Origin: Rhodosorus marinus
Lineage: Eukaryota; Rhodophyta; Stylonematophyceae; Stylonematales; Stylonemataceae
DNA: 64,000 bases
Direction of reading: 5' to 3'
NCBI GenBank assembly: GCA_029953675.1
Contig: JAMWBK010000005.1
Location: forward strand, 868,001-932,000
This document shows, piece after piece, positions 23,350 through 33,584 of this stretch. A program made the position numbers and the translations under genes. Under the pieces are notes generated by a model. The model had not been told where the DNA came from. It searched no databases and was given only the letters and a program-made list of their open reading frames with translations. Each line of letters starts with the position of its first letter. Position 1 is the first letter of the stretch.

Positions 23350-24397
23350 TCGAAAAACATTAAAGAGTTGATCGTCTTTCCTTTGCCTTTTCCGACGAAA
23401 CCGGCGAAGCTCCCAGGAGACGACAGCTGCTACGGCCTAGGCGAAGGGTTCTTAAGTAGTTCGCCGCCACATTACAATCAAGTCATGCCGTTAATAGCCC
23501 AACCATCACGCGGCTGCATGACGCGTGCTGTTCTTAGAAAACTGTGCATGTCCTCTTCGGGGGCAGATACAGGACAGCATCAAACCGTAATATTATATTA
23601 TACTACGACGCACTGTAGAGCAATCCGTACGGCAATAGAACTTCTCTGTTAATCCACCGAAGGAAGTATCCGACAAACTCCCAGGTTTCCTCTGTCCAAG
23701 CGTCTTCAGGCAAGGCTGGGAACACAACGCCGACATGTATCAAAGCAGGAGGCGTCTGGTACCATCAGGAGCCAGGAGATGGTACAAGACGCTTCCTGCT
23801 TTGCAGCCTCACTCTGCACAAGAAGCTCTCTAGTTCGTCTTCCTCAGAAAACCGAGAACGGAGTTGATCGCAGCTTCACTTCATAGACTGGCACACTTGA
23901 CTGTGCCATATGACGAGCAGAAAAGCGCGCTTCCTAGTCAAGCTCTGACTTGTAGCAACGGACTGGACGTATGCGTGATTTTTCCAATCGTTTAAATTGC
24001 AATCATCTTCAACGTATTTGACACTTTAGATGGATCAGAGCCATCAAGGAGGATTGACGGAAGGACTTGTGGATCGGCACTGGAGGAAGTAGGCTAAAGG
24101 TTCTCTGAGAGCCCGAAAGGCGAAGAATAAACTCGAACTGAATCGCTTCTTGGAGGAGGACGTACTGTGTGGTCGCGGTCCATCCAAAACCTTCCATGTG
24201 CATATAGACGGGAGGTTAATGCCCGGGGTGTTTTCGGGAATGACAAGCGGACGGTAGAGATGAGCAGTGACGGCTTGGGCAGGCCTGGGTCTGAATCTAG
24301 TACAGTATGTCCAAGGGATTTCCGCTTTTCTCATTTTCGCGCTTGTTTGGGCTCTTGTCTTGGTTCAATGCTTACATGGGTCTTGTTTACCTCGTAG
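23350..24397. other. Spacer, probably holding the unresolved 5' exon(s) of the Mg transporter
   Basis: No independent gene is supported. An ATG near 24258 could begin the CorA-like gene, but joining it to the next exon gives the wrong phase, so the N-terminus is left open. Confidence 0.3.
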
Positions 24398-25791
24398 TTT
24401 GGAAATCGAGCGGTGTCTGTGCCGTGTTTTCAGTTTGAGCGAGACGGATCGTTCACACGGAGGGAGATATCAAAGGCGGAGATAATTGAGTACGCTAGGA
24501 AGAAAACTGCGCTTCCACCGCCTAGACTTATCAAGCGATGGTTGAACGCATATAATGACCAGAGCCCGAATCTGGACATGCTTTCCGAGCAACTTGATAT
24601 TAAGGGTGATTACAAACGACAACGAAAAGTCCTTCGAAAGTACTTGAAAACATCGTTGCAACCGCGCGACCTGAGACAGGTTGACCCGGCGTTTCCGCAG
24701 AAACCCGCCATATGGGTCCGGCACAGCGCTATCATTGCCTCCCTGGAGCAAGTGAGGTCTATAATTTTCCATGATACGATGTTACTCTTTGATCCAGACA
24801 ACTCTGTTGTGAAGCGGTGCACCCAGTTTGTTCAGGAGACCTTGTACAGCTCCGGCTACGAGGAAATGTTCCTCCCTTTTGAGTTTCGTGCTCTGGAGGG
24901 TTTCATTATTTTTGTAACCACCGTGCTGGAGTTTGACTTTCTCCGAGTTTCTGAGGAAGTGAAAAAGAGTATTGGTGATCCCCGCTCCATGCTGACGACA
25001 ACGGTTCTGGAGGACATGCGGATTGACAAGCAGAAGCTTAGTCACTTCATATCACGCGCATGCATTGTTCACGATGTAATAACAGAGCTCTTAGAGGATG
25101 ATGAGGATATGGCGAACCTGTATCTCACTGAAAAGCATCGCTCTCCTTGGGTGATCAGAGATTCACTGGATCATGAAGAAGCGGAAATGATTCTTGAATC
25201 GTACCTCCAGGTAACCTGATTTGAAGAACTGAGTCGTTCTTCCGAGTACTCTCTTTTGGATGGAATGATGAACATAAGACAATGGAATCAGCGCTGAGAA
25301 TTTCTGTCTGCATTCGTCAACCTCCTGCATAGATCATGGACGACTTAACGACCAAAGCAAAACTACTGGACCACGAAATCGACGACACTGAGGACCTTGT
25401 GTCTATTCATCTCGACACACTACGTAACAGATTGATTATGATGCAAATGCTCCTGTCCGTGATTGGGCTCGGGGTGGCGTTGGGAAGCTTGGTAGGCCTA
25501 TCAATACAAGCTCGAAGCTGGGAAAGCTTCATAGCAACTGACACCATGTGTTCCATTTGTTGATATGTACTGAAAAACCAACGATAACAGATTGCCGGAA
25601 TGTTTGGGATGAATCTTCCAATCCCGATATTTGAGAGTGAGTTCAGCCAGTGGTGGTTCCTTGGCACATCCGTGCTAATAATTGTTCTGTTAGTAGTTGT
25701 TCCCTTCTTTTCCGTCACCTACCTGCGAAAGCAGAGCTTGTACAGCGGATCTATAGGAAGTCCAATGGGTAACTTTGACGGTGTAGATTGA
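24398..25791 (+). CDS. CorA/Mrs2-type magnesium transporter (5' end unresolved)
   Basis: A Mg2+ channel of the CorA superfamily. Exons 24398-25210, 25333-25491 and 25591-25791 (introns 122 and 99 nt) join in frame. A cytoplasmic alpha/beta domain is followed by long helices with the Mrs2-like stretch LEQVRSIIFHDTMLLFDP and LPFEFRALEGF. The C-terminus has two membrane helices: the first (MQMLLSVIGLGVALGSL) leads into IAGMFGMN, containing the diagnostic GMN loop, and the second is WWFLGTSVLIIVLLVVVPFF. The order and the LPFEFRALE motif match eukaryotic Mrs2/MGT proteins of mitochondria, plastids or plasma membrane. The start codon lies in an upstream exon that was not resolved, so targeting cannot be judged. 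The visible part is about 390 residues. Confidence 0.88.
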
Positions 25792-26759
25792 TGGTCCTAC
25801 TTCGGAGCGTAGTTTTGACAACGGCTCATCAACGGAGCACGGCAGCCTTGTTCGTTTTTTTCTTTTTTTCCGTTGTCGATACTAAACCAAATGGAGCTTA
25901 GTACACCCCGCGCGCGGGATCAATTTCTTTGGTGGACGCTGTTTTCATCCTTTCGCGGTTGTTAAACCAAGCTTTCAGGGGATGAGGTGGTACGCTGCTC
26001 AGGGAGCCAGGAGAACAAAAGCATATTGTCCTCGACTTCCCGCTTGAGCAGATCTTCCAGCGGCTCTGAGCACCAACACGGAAGAACTGCTGAACCCCTA
26101 GATGAGCCTTTCCCAACCATACTTTGATCTCAAATACCTTAAAATATGCCATTCTGGCTGTAGCTTTGACTAGATCTGTTCTTTCACCTTCAACAATAAA
26201 ATTACCTAAGGGTCGGCGGACCCAAACCTTCGCGCCGGGCCAAGCTTGGCCAGGAAAAATCACCCGAACGCTGAGGTTCCTTGTTTTGTGACCTTTTTCA
26301 AATGTGGAGATTGCAATCACCTCCTAAATGGGTGTCAACGGCCCAAAAAAAACACCGAGAACATATACAAGCCCCCTATTTTTTTCTCTGATAAAAATAA
26401 ATCAATTGTTCGTGGACATCACCACCCCCCCCCCTTCCCCCCCCAAACTCCGAGTGGACTCCCCCCCCACCGCGGCATGCTTTCATCTTAAAGAAAAAAA
26501 AAAGCTGGTCAAGAAAATATTGGAAAAAAAGACGGCATCTTGTCGTCTTTAGACGAAATAATTTTGTTTTCAGGCTGCGGGAAGAAACTTCCCGTCAGCG
26601 AAAACTACTTCTAGTGTCACGTACGATACAGTCAATAAAAATGCGCTCAAGACAGCCTGTTTACAAATAAATACATGAAATAAAATATATTCCTAGACAG
26701 CTTGTCCAAAATCGATTATTTTGACTGGAAAGAGTAGGTGACACTATGAGGTATTTTCA
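25792..26759. other. Spacer with C and A homopolymers
   Basis: No gene is supported. C runs at 26427-26460 are followed by an AT-rich block to about 26750, which precedes the G/T-rich leader of cpn60. This is the same order of elements as upstream of other genes here. Confidence 0.35.
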
Positions 26760-27079
26760 GCGCAGATAGGGTTTGACGGCCATTACCTGTATTGGTAGCG
26801 TTGGCAGGGTTTTGGGGTGATGGGGGGGAGGGTAAAGCGAGTTGGGTTGGTTTGAGGAGGATAGTGGGGAGATTGGAGCTGCAAGTGGCTTTAACAGGGC
26901 TTTATTCTTTTGATCTTGAGATCCCTGCTGGGAGAGAGTCTTCTGGTGATTTAGGAGTTTTTTTGGTTCTTTGTTTTATGTTGGTTTGGCTTTTCCTGGT
27001 GGCTTGCGAACTTTTTAGGCGTTAAGGCGGGGAGGGGGGGGGGGGTGGTTTGGGTCTGGGGGCTGGGTGTTCGGAAGGT
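26760..27079 (+). promoter_or_regulatory. G/T-rich leader upstream of cpn60
   Basis: The coding strand is dominated by G and T up to the ATG, with a G10-plus run near 27030-27045. It is the clearest example of the recurrent leader type in this window. Confidence 0.4.
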
Positions 27080-28828
27080 ATGGATCCGATGTTAGGGTTT
27101 GTTGGGTCCGGGCTTGCGCTGGGACTTGGTAGAGGACGCTGTGGGAACATGTCTGATAGAAGGAAAGGGGCAACTATTTCGATGAATGAGGGTGGAAAGC
27201 TGGTTACCTATGGCGACCAGGCTCGTCTGAAGCTGGTGGCGGGGATTGACGCTGTGGCGGATGCGGTGAAGGTTACCCTGGGACCCAGGGGAAGAAATGT
27301 TGTGCTCTACAGGGAATTTGGTGTACCTCAGGTTGTCAATGACGGGGTGACTATTGCCAAGGACATTGACCTGGCGGATCTGGAGAAGAACGTTGGAGTT
27401 AATCTTGTTCAGCAAGTCGCTTCGAGGACTGACATCATCGCTGGGGATGGGACCACCTCCTCTACTGTTCTGTGCCAAGCCATGGTGAAGGAAGGAGTAA
27501 GGGGCATTAATGCTGGAAGAAATCCCGTTATTATGAAGCGCGGAATCGATTTTGCCTCAAAAGCTTTGATCAAGGAGATCATGAGGCTCTCCAGGCGGAT
27601 TACTGGGATCGAGGATATCAGGAGCGTCGCCACGATCTCGGCCGGAAACGATGAGAGACTAGGCAACATCATTGCCACTGCATTTGAGAAAGCAGGACCC
27701 ACTGGTTCAACTATTGTTGAAGAGTCACAAGGTATAGAAGATGAGGTCTGGTTTACTGAGGGAATGGAATTTGAGAGAGGCTACATCACGCCGTATTTCG
27801 TAACCGATCAACAAATGCAAACAGCGGTGCTGGAGAAGCCAAGGGTTTTGATCACGGACCGCAAAATTTCGTCCATAACCGATATCGTGAAGGCGCTTGA
27901 AGCGGTCTCCAAGAGCAAGGAACCCCTTCTCATCATCGCCGAGGACGTCAGCGCACAGGCTCTCTCAACTCTTGTTGTGAACAAGATGCGTGGGACACTA
28001 CAGTGTGTCGCGGTTAAGTGTCCTGGTTTTGGAGAGCAACGAAAAGCGTACTTGCAGGACATCGCATCCCTTACCGGAGCTGAATTCATAAACTCCGAGC
28101 TCGGCATGGACGTGGAAGACTTCTCCATCGAGCAGCTTGGCATCGCGGACAGAGTAATCGTTGAAAAGGAGCAAACAACGTTGATTGCAGCCGCGGAAAA
28201 CCAGGCCGGTATTCAACAACGCATAAAGGCGGTTCAAGCGGAAATGGCTGCTGGTGGCTCAACTTTTCAATACGAGCAACTCCAACAACGACTCGCTAGA
28301 CTCAGTGGAGGTATCTCGAGGATCAAGGTCGGGGCGGCGACGGAGACCGAGCTGAAGGACAAAAAACTGCGCTATGAGGACGCCTTGAATTCGACGAAAG
28401 CAGCAATCGAATTGGGAGTAGTCCCAGGGGGGGGAACAACCATTCTCCACGCTGCAAAGGTCCTGACAGCGATACATGACGCGTTGACAGACGAGGATGA
28501 GCAGTACGGTGTTTTGATCGTTAAAAGGGCGATGAAGGCTCCGGTGAAGCAGATTGCTTTGAATGCAGGTGTTGAGTCTGAGGTAGTCTTAAACGAAGTC
28601 CAGAAGCTCGAGTTCGGCATGGGGTATAACGCGAAGTCTGATGAGTACACAAATCTATTTGAGGATGGAGTTGTAGACCCTACTAAGGTAGTTTGTTGGG
28701 GCATTGAGCACGCGTCATCTATTGCGGGAATGGTACTCACGACGGAGTGCATGGTCACCGAGCTTCCCGAGGAAGAAGTCGAGGAAGAAGAATTTGATGA
28801 TGCGCCAAGCTACAATCCGTACTGGTAG
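27080..28828 (+). CDS. Plastid chaperonin 60 (Cpn60/GroEL family)
   Basis: A group I chaperonin subunit that forms the folding chamber in plastids. It is an uninterrupted frame of 582 residues from ATG 27080. The first 40-odd residues (MDPMLGFVGSGLALGLGRGRC) are an extension before KLVTYGDQARLKLVAGIDAV. Ring-ATPase motifs are present: KVTLGPRGRNVVL, GDGTTSSTVL and ISAGND. The apical domain follows, with CPGFGEQRKAYLQDIA, and the C-terminal equatorial domain has GVVPGGGTTILHAA. The tail ends EEEVEEEEFDDAPSYNPYW with no Gly-Gly-Met repeats, unlike mitochondrial Hsp60. Similarity is to plant and cyanobacterial Cpn60. Red algal plastid genomes usually carry their own groEL, so this nuclear copy would be a second form. 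The choice between ATG 27080 and the internal Met before SDRRKGATIS affects targeting. Confidence 0.93.
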   Translation: MDPMLGFVGSGLALGLGRGRCGNMSDRRKGATISMNEGGKLVTYGDQARLKLVAGIDAVADAVKVTLGPRGRNVVLYREFGVPQVVNDGVTIAKDIDLADLEKNVGVNLVQQVASRTDIIAGDGTTSSTVLCQAMVKEGVRGINAGRNPVIMKRGIDFASKALIKEIMRLSRRITGIEDIRSVATISAGNDERLGNIIATAFEKAGPTGSTIVEESQGIEDEVWFTEGMEFERGYITPYFVTDQQMQTAVLEKPRVLITDRKISSITDIVKALEAVSKSKEPLLIIAEDVSAQALSTLVVNKMRGTLQCVAVKCPGFGEQRKAYLQDIASLTGAEFINSELGMDVEDFSIEQLGIADRVIVEKEQTTLIAAAENQAGIQQRIKAVQAEMAAGGSTFQYEQLQQRLARLSGGISRIKVGAATETELKDKKLRYEDALNSTKAAIELGVVPGGGTTILHAAKVLTAIHDALTDEDEQYGVLIVKRAMKAPVKQIALNAGVESEVVLNEVQKLEFGMGYNAKSDEYTNLFEDGVVDPTKVVCWGIEHASSIAGMVLTTECMVTELPEEEVEEEEFDDAPSYNPYW

Positions 28829-29803
28829 GATTTTCTTTTTCAGTTCGTCGTCTGATCTCAATGAGAACGGAAACTTAGGACGACATCGAGTCATTGAACA
28901 AGGATTGCGAAGAAGCACTCCATCAATTAACGTCATGCCGTTCCCCTCCCGGTTTGGTTCCGCTCCATGCAGTAGGATCACCGACTAGAAGGGACGAGGA
29001 ACGTAGTTTAGAGCAAACTAATAAATTACTCTTTATTCAACAAACCCACTGGCCTCTGAGGAAGATTTCAGCTGGCGACACGCACGGTCAAAAGCAGCGT
29101 GCGAGGAAACTTCGGTCGCAAAGGAACGACGGATTACAAGTGAACAGAGCGTGATATCCGCCAAACCGGAAGTATACAATCCCATGTGGACGAGGTGGTG
29201 GTGTCTGACGGGCGCATTGGAACTCTTAACTGGCTGTTAACCACCTCAATCTCAATCCAACTCTATGCGGAAGTGTTCGATGGTAATGAGAGCCAAACGC
29301 TTTCTCCAGGTTCAGTTCTCGGCCACTCGTGGAAAGTCTTCTCATGCATCTCGGGCCTAGTTCGTCATCAAAATTTGGATCCATCTTAGTTTATTTCAAC
29401 TTGGGTTTCCTGAAACTCTTGGAGTTCAGAGAACTCATCGCTCCGGGACCTCGGTAGGAATACTTTTGGCCATACTCGGCTCTCCGTAGTCCTTCAAATA
29501 CCTCGTCAACGCCTATGGCGGTTGAGCACAACTGGTGGAGTCATATCACATCCCACAGCTTCCCAATCCGTCATTGTTTGGAAAGTAGTTTGCAGCCAGC
29601 CAAGCTCGCGTCTTTCTACTGTGAAAGTCTTTTCTTGGGCGGTGGCAGAACGGCGGCTGAAGCGCTCATGTCCAGTTGAATCTTAAAAAGTCGACAGTCT
29701 CCGAACGGGCTAGCTTCTACTCCTTGATACACATATTTTTCAGGAACAATGATCGCCGGCTACCAGTTATTTCTGTAATACAGATCAAGTTTGAGCGAGG
29801 TTG
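28829..29803. other. Convergent spacer between cpn60 and U1-C genes
   Basis: No gene or RNA was recognised. Open frames are short and lack motifs. Confidence 0.35.
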
Positions 29804-30301
29804 TCATCCCAGGGCGTGGACTTGATTCCCGTCAGGGTTCCTTTGCTCATGTGTAGTCGGACCTTGGCCTGTAACCGCTTCTACAGAACCTTGAATTCCT
29901 TCTGGAACAGATTGTGCCTGATCCGGATTCATCAGAGCAACCGGCGGTCCCGCGCTGTAGGCGACGGGGTAAGCTCCAGTGCTATCCATAGGCGGCATCT
30001 GGTTCGGATCTAGAGCCACTGGCGGCATTTCCCCGGCCACAGCACCAGCCTCCCCAGTAACGGCTACTTTTACCGGAGCTTCAGCAAATCCAAAAGTCGG
30101 TACAACCAATCCACTCATCACCTTCACCTCAAATTCGTCGATCACCCTATCAATCTCCCTCTGTGTCCTCTTCCCGACGTACTCCTTGTAATACTCACAA
30201 GCAGCCTGCTTATGTCGATTGCCATCGTTGTGCTGCTTCCTCACCGCCGGGGAATCATGAGTCAGATAGACATCACAATAATCACAGTAGTACTTGCCCA
30301 T
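29804..30301 (-). CDS. U1 small nuclear ribonucleoprotein C (U1-C)
   Basis: U1-C stabilises pairing of U1 snRNA with the 5' splice site; this fits a genome whose genes carry many GT-AG introns. It is a single exon of 165 residues from ATG 30301. The N-terminus is the diagnostic U1-C zinc finger: MGKYYCDYCDVYLTHDSPAV with the two Cys, then RKQHNDGNRHKQ with the two His, followed by the family's conserved YYKEYV helix region. The remainder is Pro/Met/Gly-rich (GEMPPVALDPNQMPPM), as in other U1-C proteins. The start is set by the zinc finger, which normally begins at residue 2-6. A minisatellite begins about 200 bp upstream. Confidence 0.95.
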   Translation of the reverse strand: MGKYYCDYCDVYLTHDSPAVRKQHNDGNRHKQAACEYYKEYVGKRTQREIDRVIDEFEVKVMSGLVVPTFGFAEAPVKVAVTGEAGAVAGEMPPVALDPNQMPPMDSTGAYPVAYSAGPPVALMNPDQAQSVPEGIQGSVEAVTGQGPTTHEQRNPDGNQVHALG

Positions 30302-30497
30302 TCTCTCAAGATAAAAACAAGTGCGCAACTCTTCAACTCCACGACTCTCCCCAAACAACCAAAAAAAAGGCCCAATCAAAATGCACTTGATTTTTTGCAA
30401 AACACTCTCCGAAAGCCTCCTCAAACGCTACACTTGCTCACACTTCCCCAAAAAGCCAGCACAACACGTCCCCACTCTCTACCACCCTTGCCAACCT

Positions 30498-31080
30498 AAG
30501 CAAGTCCTTCCCTTCCCAACCTTCCAAGCAAAATCCAACCACTTCCGCAAGGACCTTTCCCTCCAAACCTCTCCAAGCAAATCCACCACGTCCAGCAAGA
30601 CCTTTCCTTTCGAATCCTTCAGAGCAAATCCACCACGTCAAACAAGACCTTTCCCAACCCTACCAAGCAAATCCACCCACGTCGACCAGGCCCTTTCCCT
30701 ACAAAAACTCTCCGAACAAATCCACAACGTCCAACAAGACTCTTTTCCTTTCGAATCCTTCAGAGAATCCACTACGTCAAACAAGACCTTTTCCCTTCCC
30801 AAACCTTCCAAGCAGATCCACCCACCTCCAACAAAAGACCGCTTCCGTCCAAACCTTTCAGATGCAAATCCACCACGTCCAACAAAGACCCTTGCGTCCT
30901 AATCCTTCAGAGCAAATCCCTCTCGTCCAAACGAGACCTTCTCCATCCGAATCCTTCAGAGCAAATCCTCCTCGTTAACACGGGACTTAAACTCCTTCCA
31001 AACTCTTCCAGACCAAATCCACCAAGTCGAATAGGGCCCGTTCCTTTCAGTCCCAGAAGACTCTTCGAGCAGATTCACTA
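30498..31080. repeat. Minisatellite, about 11 degenerate units of 43-56 bp
   Basis: Units follow the pattern AGCAAATCCACCACGTCCAA, then CAAGACCTTTCC and a variable TTCGAATCCTTCAG segment. Individual units measured by eye are 43-56 bp and differ by substitutions and small indels. The array is almost G-free on the plus strand. It lies upstream of the minus-strand U1-C gene, where the coding strand is therefore G/T-rich. A plus-strand open frame through part of it is a by-product of composition. Confidence 0.85.
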
Positions 31081-32261
31081 CTGAAACTGCAACCTTAGCA
31101 GTCGTCGGTCAATGTAAGAGAATGTTGGGACACCTCGAAAAGACCCACTCATGTCGACCGATGAGTAGGAAGATGGTCCCTTTTGAGCTACGTGATAAAG
31201 ATTGACTCTGCAATCAACTCATGCATAGTGAAACGCTTCTTGGAAGGCGACGATTGTAATCGTTGTAAAGGCGACGGGCAGGAAACCTATCTCTGAAAAT
31301 TTTGAAAGCTTCTTGTTTTCCAGACGGTTTCACCACAAAGACGCGGCTTTCAGTAGTCGTCTGGTACGATCCCAACAGAATGACTACGACTCCTCGAAGA
31401 CATTTCCCACGGCAATGGCCAAGTCCTTCGCTGACGTCACGATCACTGAACCTCACCATGTTAAACCATGTATCGTGGGAAAGGAGACGAGAAGGAGATG
31501 TCGGCGGTCGACCAAAACAGAACTGTTCTTTTGGACACCTGGAAGGTCGGTCCAATGTCACCAGAGAAAGACTCGTTACCGGTCTAACCGACGAGAAGGG
31601 AGAGATGGTGATGGCTCGGTGAGCTCTAGGGTGAAGGACAAGGACCAACCTGTATTTGTTTCGACTCAATTTAGCAAACCAATCTTACATGACATGGAGA
31701 GGCGATGAGAAGGAAGATTTTCTCTCAATATCTGGTGAAGAAGACGAACTGCACCAAAGTTGGTAGGGAATCTTGCACGAGAATAAGTTTGCACTCATAG
31801 CTGTTAAGGCTTCTTCAAAGTTGACGAGTTGAGTTGAAGGGGGTTGGCCCAGGTGGGGGCGAGGAGGAGTCGGAATGGGAGAGGGGTGCAAATAAATAGA
31901 CCAAGGTAGGTGACCCGCACAGTTTTGAATGATCGTCGACTGTTTGATTTGGAGCATGAAAGCTTAGAAACTTTCCGCGTTATTTTTGCTCACAGGATTC
32001 TTGAGGATAGAGAAGCACATTCATCTGTGTTTCGTTCCGAATGTGGGCAAACCGTGCCGCCAAGTTGTAACTGACGGGCGCAGCTTGTTGCAGAAGCAAT
32101 TCACCGGTGAGAAACCAAAGTTGGGAGGTTGACGATGGATGCGGACGTGTTGTTCGGGAGGCGTAGAATGGAAGAGCCGGAATGCCGCCAACTGCGAGGG
32201 GGGGCTCTTGCTTTTTAGGTCTGTTATTATCTCCTCTTTGAGGAGGGGGGCGTGACCGGAG
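31081..32261. other. Spacer without a supported gene
   Basis: Both strands carry 100-150-residue open frames between 31210 and 31710 that overlap each other and have no recognisable domain. They are treated as chance. The last 100 bp before 32262 are G-rich and probably form the leader of the next gene. Confidence 0.3.
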
Positions 32262-33260
32262 ATGGAGCCGGAGTCTTCTAATTCGATAGCTGAGGAGGTG
32301 GTGTACTACAATGAAGCGGTTGTTGAAGTTGTGGGTGAAGCTGAAGAGACGTTGAAGACGGAAGAGGAAGAGGAGCGTCGACTGAAGCGAGTTTACGAGG
32401 AGAATGTGGACAAAGTTATAACGGAGCTGGAAAGAAGGAACTACTTCCTTGGTTACGACCAGGCGCAGTCAAGGGATCAGTTCTTGCTTCACAAGAAAGT
32501 GTTGAAGAGATACAAAGTAGAACTCGTGCCTTACCGGGAGTCGTGGTCAGTGGATCTGTTTGCTGTTGGGCACAACACCGTGAAGACGGAGATTCTAGAT
32601 ATGTACGATATCGTCCGGTCGTTAGAAGATCAGGGAAGGGAGGTGGGGAAGGGCCCGGTTTTGTACTTTTGCGGATGGTGGAGTACTTTCCTTAGCGTGG
32701 TCACGGAGTTCCTGGATATGGAGGACCAAGTTATCTATCCTTGGATTGAGAACAAAGCCGACCTGGGCGGGACGAGGCTCTCGAAATCGAATCGGACGTC
32801 CACGAGGAGGCAATTGAGAGATCTTATGTTGAAAGCAGTAGCTCAGGAGTCGAATCTGGACTACATACCTCCATCAGAGGTTGTTCTAAAGATGCTAGAG
32901 GTGCTGAACGAGTTGGACGTTGTCCTCTTGACGTATATTAACCACGTAAAAGCGAAGATTCCGCAGCTTGTGGAGGAGAAGTTCACAGAGGATGAGTACC
33001 GCTGCGACCTCCTACCAGCAATCTCAAGCCACCTCCACAGTACAGAAGACTGGAATAAGGTCGCACCCATCACGATCCGCTGGATGCGGGAGGACCAGGC
33101 TGCATTTTGGCAATCTGAATTCCTCACGAGGCGCGACAAACGCAAGTTTTCGAACTGGAGAAGGCTCGTTGAACGAACGCATTGGGAGCTGAGGGACTGC
33201 GTCGTTGAGCGACGAACGCCAAAGACCAGAGAAGCGCGAAAGGTCCTAGAGGGTTCATAG
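32262..33260 (+). CDS. Hemerythrin-like helical protein (tentative)
   Basis: A single exon of 332 residues from ATG 32262. After an acidic, Glu-rich start (EEEEERRLKRVYEENVDKV) the protein is helical. The stretch AVGHNTVKTEILDMYDIV resembles the first hemerythrin helix (HN..I..E). FCGWWSTFLSVVTEFLDMED followed by QVIYPWI resembles the algal hemerythrin-like block W..F...L.EHHH.EDDIFFPWI. In that alignment the HHH ligand cluster is replaced by FLD while Glu and the aromatic-Pro-Trp are kept. The second half may repeat the helical bundle. The C-terminus is basic (WMREDQAAFWQSEFLTRRDK). No transit peptide, signal or membrane span is evident. If the assignment is right it probably does not bind a canonical di-iron site. 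The family call is weak. Confidence 0.55.
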   Translation: MEPESSNSIAEEVVYYNEAVVEVVGEAEETLKTEEEEERRLKRVYEENVDKVITELERRNYFLGYDQAQSRDQFLLHKKVLKRYKVELVPYRESWSVDLFAVGHNTVKTEILDMYDIVRSLEDQGREVGKGPVLYFCGWWSTFLSVVTEFLDMEDQVIYPWIENKADLGGTRLSKSNRTSTRRQLRDLMLKAVAQESNLDYIPPSEVVLKMLEVLNELDVVLLTYINHVKAKIPQLVEEKFTEDEYRCDLLPAISSHLHSTEDWNKVAPITIRWMREDQAAFWQSEFLTRRDKRKFSNWRRLVERTHWELRDCVVERRTPKTREARKVLEGS

Positions 33261-33584
33261 AGTTTTGTTGTCAACATACCTGGGGACTCGGGATCACCAT
33301 TGCGATGCACATTTTTGTCCTCTATTTCCCTTGTAGAGTATACGTTGGTAATTGTGGATTTATTTTTTCGTTCTTTGCTGAACAGTTGTAAAAAGAACAC
33401 TCCTCTCACCCGCCATACTTCGTTTTATAACTCCAATCTGTGCACCTCTTTTTCGATGTTCCTATTCCTCGAAAGCCCTTTCAGGCTCAGGTTTTAAGCC
33501 AATGAGGACGGGCCACTGTGTTCATCTTCGCCACAAAGGCTAGCCCCGACCGGACTCTGTATAATTTTTGCGTCCCCCGAGGCC
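33261..33584. other. Convergent spacer
   Basis: A short convergent 3' flank between the hemerythrin-like and pyruvate kinase genes. Nothing was recognised. Confidence 0.4.

Noticed and set aside
30321-30902. 193-residue plus-strand open frame
   Set aside because: It runs through the minisatellite and the antisense of the U1-C 5' region; its Pro/Ser/Thr/Lys composition comes from the G-poor repeat.
31214-31708. Overlapping open frames on both strands
   Set aside because: They overlap one another, have no motif and match no expected intron/exon pattern.
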